Below, piece by piece: positions 6,397 through 9,549 of a stretch of DNA of 9,549 bases. Within the stretch, counting starts at the first letter, position 1, and each line of letters opens with the position of its first letter. Source of the DNA: Rhizorhapis sp036570425 (GTDB taxonomy: Bacteria; Pseudomonadota; Alphaproteobacteria; Sphingomonadales; Sphingomonadaceae); NCBI GenBank assembly GCA_036570425.1, contig DATCYF010000027.1:1-9549 (forward strand), read 5' to 3'. The notes beneath the pieces were generated by a model. That model saw nothing but the letters and a program-made list of their open reading frames with translations, was not told the DNA's origin and ran no database searches. The position numbers were made by a program, and so were the translations under genes.

Positions 6397-9354
6397 TTGG
6401 CGAGGCGGCGACTGGTGAGCCTGGAAATCTGGGCGGGGCATTATGACGCGCCGCTCGATGAGCGCGAGATTGCACGTCACTATACGCTGACCAGTGACGA
6501 CCTGGAAATTGTCGGTCGCCGTCGCGGCGATGCCACCCGGCTCGGTTTCGCGATGCTCCTGCTCACCATGAGATGGCCTGGCCGTGCGCTGGAAGCGGGC
6601 GAAGTCCCGCCCGCCCCTGTGCTCGGTTATGTGGCCCGCCAACTCGGCGTCGCGCCCGACGCCTTTGCGGACTATGCTCGTCGGGATCAGACCCGCCGCG
6701 AGCATCTTGTCGAAATCCGACGATCGCACGGGTTCAGGATTTTCGATCGCGACGCATTCCGCGAAGTCGTCGCCTTCTCGATCCCTATCGCACAGACCAT
6801 CATCCACCCCGGCCAGATGGCAGGCGTCATCGTCGACGAACTCCGGCGTCGGCAGATCCTCCTACCTTCTTCTTCGATTCTAGAAGCGGTGCTGCGGCGG
6901 GCTCGCCAGCAAGCCGAACAGCTTACCTATGAAGTGCTCACAAACGGTCTGCGGCCCGACACCCTTCAGGACCTGGACGATTTGCTGGCCCGACGAACGG
7001 GGCAAGCCGCGACATGGCTATCCTGGCTTCGCAATGCGTCACAATCGCCGGCAGCGCGCAACATTCTGCGCCTGATCGAACGGCTCGCCTATGTCCGCGC
7101 ACTGGGCCTCGATCGCGGGCGGGCTGACATGATTCCGGCTTCGACTTTTGACAGGCTCGCGGACGAGGGCAGCCGCATCACGCCCCAGCATCTTGGCGAA
7201 CTCAATGCCCTGCGCCGACATGCGACGCTGGCGGCAACCGGCATCCGCCTTGAGGAAGACCTGACCGACGCAACCCTGACGATGTTCGACAAGCTGTTGG
7301 GCAGCATGGTGCGCCGCGCCGAAAACCGGACCCGCGACAAAGCCCTCAAGACGGTGCGCGAGCTGCAGGGTCATCTCCGGACGCTCACAGGGTCTTGCCG
7401 CATCCTCATCGACGCGCGAACCAACGGCGTGGACTCGCTGGCGCAGATCGAGGCGCTGGACTGGCAGCGCTTCGCCGTGTCGGTCGAGCAAGCCGAAGTG
7501 CTCAGCCGACCGGAAACCGTCGATCGCACCGCTGAATTGATTGAGCGGCATCGCACGGTAAAGCTCTTTGCCGGCGCCTTTCTCAACACCTTCGAATTTC
7601 GCGGTGCCGGTGCGGTGCAGGGACTTCTGTCGGCGCTGGCCATTATCGCGGAGCTATACCGGACCGGCAAACGGCGCTTGCCTGATCGCGTGCCGCTGCG
7701 CTTTGTGCCGTCCGCATGGCGGCCGTTCATCCTGCGCGATGGCATCGTCGACCGCGCCGCCTATGAACTATGCGCTCTGTCGCAGCTACGTGAGCGGCTG
7801 CGAGCGGGAGACATATGGGTCGCGGGCAGCCGCCAGTTTCGCGATTTCGACAGCTACCTCATCCCACCGGCCACCTATGCGGCGCTTCGCGAGAAGGGAC
7901 CACTGCCGCTCGCCATCGAAACGGATTTCGAGCGCCATATTGAGGAAAGGCGCACCAGGCTCGACACGGCCATCGAACAGGTAACGGTCCTCGCGCGACA
8001 AGGCGAGCTGCCCCAGGTCAGGCTTGACGAAAACGGCCTCATCATCTCGCCGCTGAAGGCGGCAACGCCGCCCGCTACCGAAATTGCCCGTCGCGCAGCC
8101 TATGATCGCCTGCCACGGGTGAAGATCACCGACCTGCTGCTTGAGGTCGATGCTTGGACCGGGTTCAGCGAATGCTTCATCCACCGACGTTCGGGCCGGG
8201 AGGCCGACGATCGCAATGCGCTTCTCACCGTCATCCTCGCCGATGGCATCAATCTCGGCCTCACGCGCATGGCGGAAACCTGCCGGGGCGCAAGTCTGCG
8301 CCAGCTTGCTCACTTGCATGACTGGCACATCAGCGAGGCCGCCTATGGCGAGGCGCTGGGAAGGCTGATCAACGCCCATCGCACCATGCCGCTCGCCGCG
8401 CTGTGGGGAGACGGCACCACCTCGTCGAGCGACGGACAGCAGTTTCATGCCGGCGGTCGTGGGGCCGCGATCGGTGACATCAACGCGCGCAGCGGCAACG
8501 AACCGGGCGTCGCCTTCTACACCCATGTCTCGGATCGATATGATCCCTTTGCGAGCCGGGTGATCGCGGCGACCGCAGGCGAAGCGCCCTATGTCCTGGA
8601 TGGCTTGCTGTATCACCAGACCGGCATGACGATCGAGGAGCACTACACCGATACGGGTGGAGCATCGGACCATGTGTTCGGTCTCATGCCCTTCTTCGGC
8701 TACCGCTTCGCGCCGCGCTTGCGCGACATTAAGGAGCGTCGTTTGCACCTCCTTCCCGGCCAGGAATCCGGCCCCTTGCTCGCCGGCATGACGACCGAAC
8801 CGATCGCATTGGGCCATGTCGCGGCGCATTGGGACGAACTGCTACGGTTCGCCACGTCGATCCGCACCGGCACCGTCACTGCTTCGGCGATGCTGCGCCG
8901 GCTATCCGGCTATCCGCGACAGAACGGACTGGCCCTCGCGCTGCGCGAGCTTGGCCGCCTCGAACGCTCGATCTTCATGCTCGACTGGCTGCGCGACATC
9001 GACCTGCGCCGGCGCACCCAGGCGGGCCTCAACAAGGGCGAAGCCCGCAACGCGCTCGCCCGCGCGCTCTTCTTTAACCAGCTCGGCGAATTGCGTGATC
9101 GGCGGTTCGAAAACCAGACTTATCGCGCCTCCGGCCTCAACCTGCTCGTCGCCGCCATCATCCTGTGGAACACTCGCTATCTCGAAATGGCGCTGGCTGA
9201 CATCGGCACGCCCGACGAGATCGCGCGCCACGTCGCGCCATTGGGCTGGGAGCATATCTCGCTGACGGGGGACTATAGCTGGAATGTCGAAGATCGGCCC
9301 GATCCGGATGCCTTGCGGCCGCTGCGCGCCGTCAGCTCCCTGCTCGCCGCGTGA
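6397..9354 (+). CDS. tnpA: Tn3-family transposase
   Basis: This 985-aa protein is full length for TnpA, which carries out replicative transposition: it cuts 3' ends at the 38-bp repeats and joins them to a target, giving a cointegrate. The N-terminal part has the DUF4158-like DNA-binding region (GRRRGDATRLGFAMLLLTMR at about residues 40–59). The C-terminal RNase H-like DDE domain has the first Asp in WGDGTTSSSDGQQF (670–683, probably D679), the second in HYTDTGGASDH (D752), and the Glu in LNKGEARNAL (E882), close to the positions known for Tn4430. The frame is uninterrupted. It starts at TTG behind a strong ribosome-binding site and ends 19 bp before the right inverted repeat, typical of the family. 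It is divergent from tnpR. Confidence 0.96.
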   Translation: MARRRLVSLEIWAGHYDAPLDEREIARHYTLTSDDLEIVGRRRGDATRLGFAMLLLTMRWPGRALEAGEVPPAPVLGYVARQLGVAPDAFADYARRDQTRREHLVEIRRSHGFRIFDRDAFREVVAFSIPIAQTIIHPGQMAGVIVDELRRRQILLPSSSILEAVLRRARQQAEQLTYEVLTNGLRPDTLQDLDDLLARRTGQAATWLSWLRNASQSPAARNILRLIERLAYVRALGLDRGRADMIPASTFDRLADEGSRITPQHLGELNALRRHATLAATGIRLEEDLTDATLTMFDKLLGSMVRRAENRTRDKALKTVRELQGHLRTLTGSCRILIDARTNGVDSLAQIEALDWQRFAVSVEQAEVLSRPETVDRTAELIERHRTVKLFAGAFLNTFEFRGAGAVQGLLSALAIIAELYRTGKRRLPDRVPLRFVPSAWRPFILRDGIVDRAAYELCALSQLRERLRAGDIWVAGSRQFRDFDSYLIPPATYAALREKGPLPLAIETDFERHIEERRTRLDTAIEQVTVLARQGELPQVRLDENGLIISPLKAATPPATEIARRAAYDRLPRVKITDLLLEVDAWTGFSECFIHRRSGREADDRNALLTVILADGINLGLTRMAETCRGASLRQLAHLHDWHISEAAYGEALGRLINAHRTMPLAALWGDGTTSSSDGQQFHAGGRGAAIGDINARSGNEPGVAFYTHVSDRYDPFASRVIAATAGEAPYVLDGLLYHQTGMTIEEHYTDTGGASDHVFGLMPFFGYRFAPRLRDIKERRLHLLPGQESGPLLAGMTTEPIALGHVAAHWDELLRFATSIRTGTVTASAMLRRLSGYPRQNGLALALRELGRLERSIFMLDWLRDIDLRRRTQAGLNKGEARNALARALFFNQLGELRDRRFENQTYRASGLNLLVAAIILWNTRYLEMALADIGTPDEIARHVAPLGWEHISLTGDYSWNVEDRPDPDALRPLRAVSSLLAA

Positions 9355-9373
9355 AGTTCGCTATCCGTTCGCC

Positions 9374-9411
9374 CTTAGCGTGCAGATACGTCACTTTCGT
9401 GTAGTCACCCC
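9374..9411 (-). repeat. Right 38-bp terminal inverted repeat of the Tn3-type element
   Basis: It is a perfect inverse of 4798–4835, extending with one mismatch to 9367. It lies 19 bp after the tnpA stop. Its outer end supplies the TGA (9405–9407, minus) that ends the truncated traD frame. Confidence 0.95.
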
Positions 9412-9549
9412 TTTTCGTTCGCGTCGGCCGCTTCCACAGCGGCGAGCAGCGCACCGGCGAGCGTGTCCAGATCGAGCGCATCGGCCCCGGTGGACGTGAC
9501 CAGCTCGCCGAGTTGCTGGACCTTGCGGGCCTTCAAAGCCTTGGCCTTG
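9405..9549 (-). pseudogene. traD: Conjugal transfer protein TraD, truncated by transposon
   Basis: The minus strand, entering from the right edge, reads KAKALKARKVQQLGELV, then TGADALDLDTLAGALLAAVE, then AADANEKG and stop. This resembles the small TraD proteins found beside the relaxase gene on alphaproteobacterial conjugative plasmids; the LGELV…TGADALD…LAG(A/V)LL pattern is distinctive. The start lies outside the window. The frame meets the transposon end at 9411, and the terminal Gly and TGA come from the inverted repeat, so the C-terminal part is lost. No matching TraD C-terminal sequence lies on the other side of the transposon. Confidence 0.7.

Larger units (their letters stand above)
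4798..9411 (+). mobile_element. Tn3-family transposon with SDR passenger gene
   Basis: This 4614-bp element has perfect 38-bp terminal inverted repeats starting GGGG and ending GCTAAG, the Tn3-family pattern. Its order is left repeat, SDR oxidoreductase (minus), tnpR (minus), a divergent intergenic region that probably holds res, tnpA (plus), right repeat. This matches Tn3 itself, with the SDR gene in the position of bla. tnpA and tnpR both appear intact, so the element may still be active. The 5-bp sequences outside the repeats differ (CTGAA on the left, TTTTC on the right), so it is not a simple insertion at this site. I do not recognise it as a named transposon. Confidence 0.9.

Noticed and set aside
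7786..8829. 347-codon minus-strand open frame inside tnpA
   Set aside because: It lies fully antisense to a well-conserved transposase, has no recognisable domain, and is expected from GC-rich codon structure.
1..9549. CRISPR array, tRNA, rRNA, toxin–antitoxin or defence island
   Set aside because: No regularly spaced repeats, no recognisable RNA gene sequences and no defence-type domains were seen on either strand.

Overview
The window looks like alphaproteobacterial DNA, most likely from a sphingomonad. It is GC-rich by eye, and the galE–ybaK pair, the PDZ/M48 peptidase, the small metallophosphoesterase, the insertion-sequence types and a TraD-like fragment all fit that group. This assignment rests on recalled family resemblance; no search was run.

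Layout from left to right. Positions 1–508 (minus) hold the N-terminal two thirds of a metallophosphoesterase running off the left edge. Divergent from it, with only about 40 bp between start codons, is a secreted PDZ/M48-type zinc metallopeptidase (549–1718). After about 350 bp of unassigned DNA comes a decayed IS5-type insertion sequence (2070–3251) with recognisable terminal inverted repeats and a transposase broken by several lesions. Next is an intact UDP-glucose 4-epimerase gene, galE (3499–4503), whose ribosome-binding region lies inside a 13-bp-stem hairpin. galE overlaps by 4 bp the start of a ybaK-type aminoacyl-tRNA deacylase gene, which is wrecked by a nonsense codon, a frameshift and a fusion to a scrap of an IS3-family orfB.

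The right half is a complete Tn3-family transposon (4798–9411, 4614 bp) bounded by perfect 38-bp inverted repeats. It carries an SDR-family oxidoreductase passenger, a serine resolvase (tnpR) overlapping the SDR gene by 4 bp, a divergent intergenic region that probably holds res, and a full-length transposase (tnpA, TTG start with a strong ribosome-binding site).

The transposon separates two unrelated contexts. Its left neighbour is the IS3/ybaK/galE segment, and its right neighbour is a conjugation-type traD gene (9405–9549, minus) cut off by the right inverted repeat. The 5-bp flanks differ (CTGAA and TTTTC). This is what one side of an unresolved Tn3 cointegrate, or a rearrangement between two transposon copies, would look like. 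The strongest leads are this chimeric junction, the SDR passenger coupled to the resolvase, and the galE leader hairpin. No CRISPR array, tRNA, rRNA or recognisable defence system was seen.
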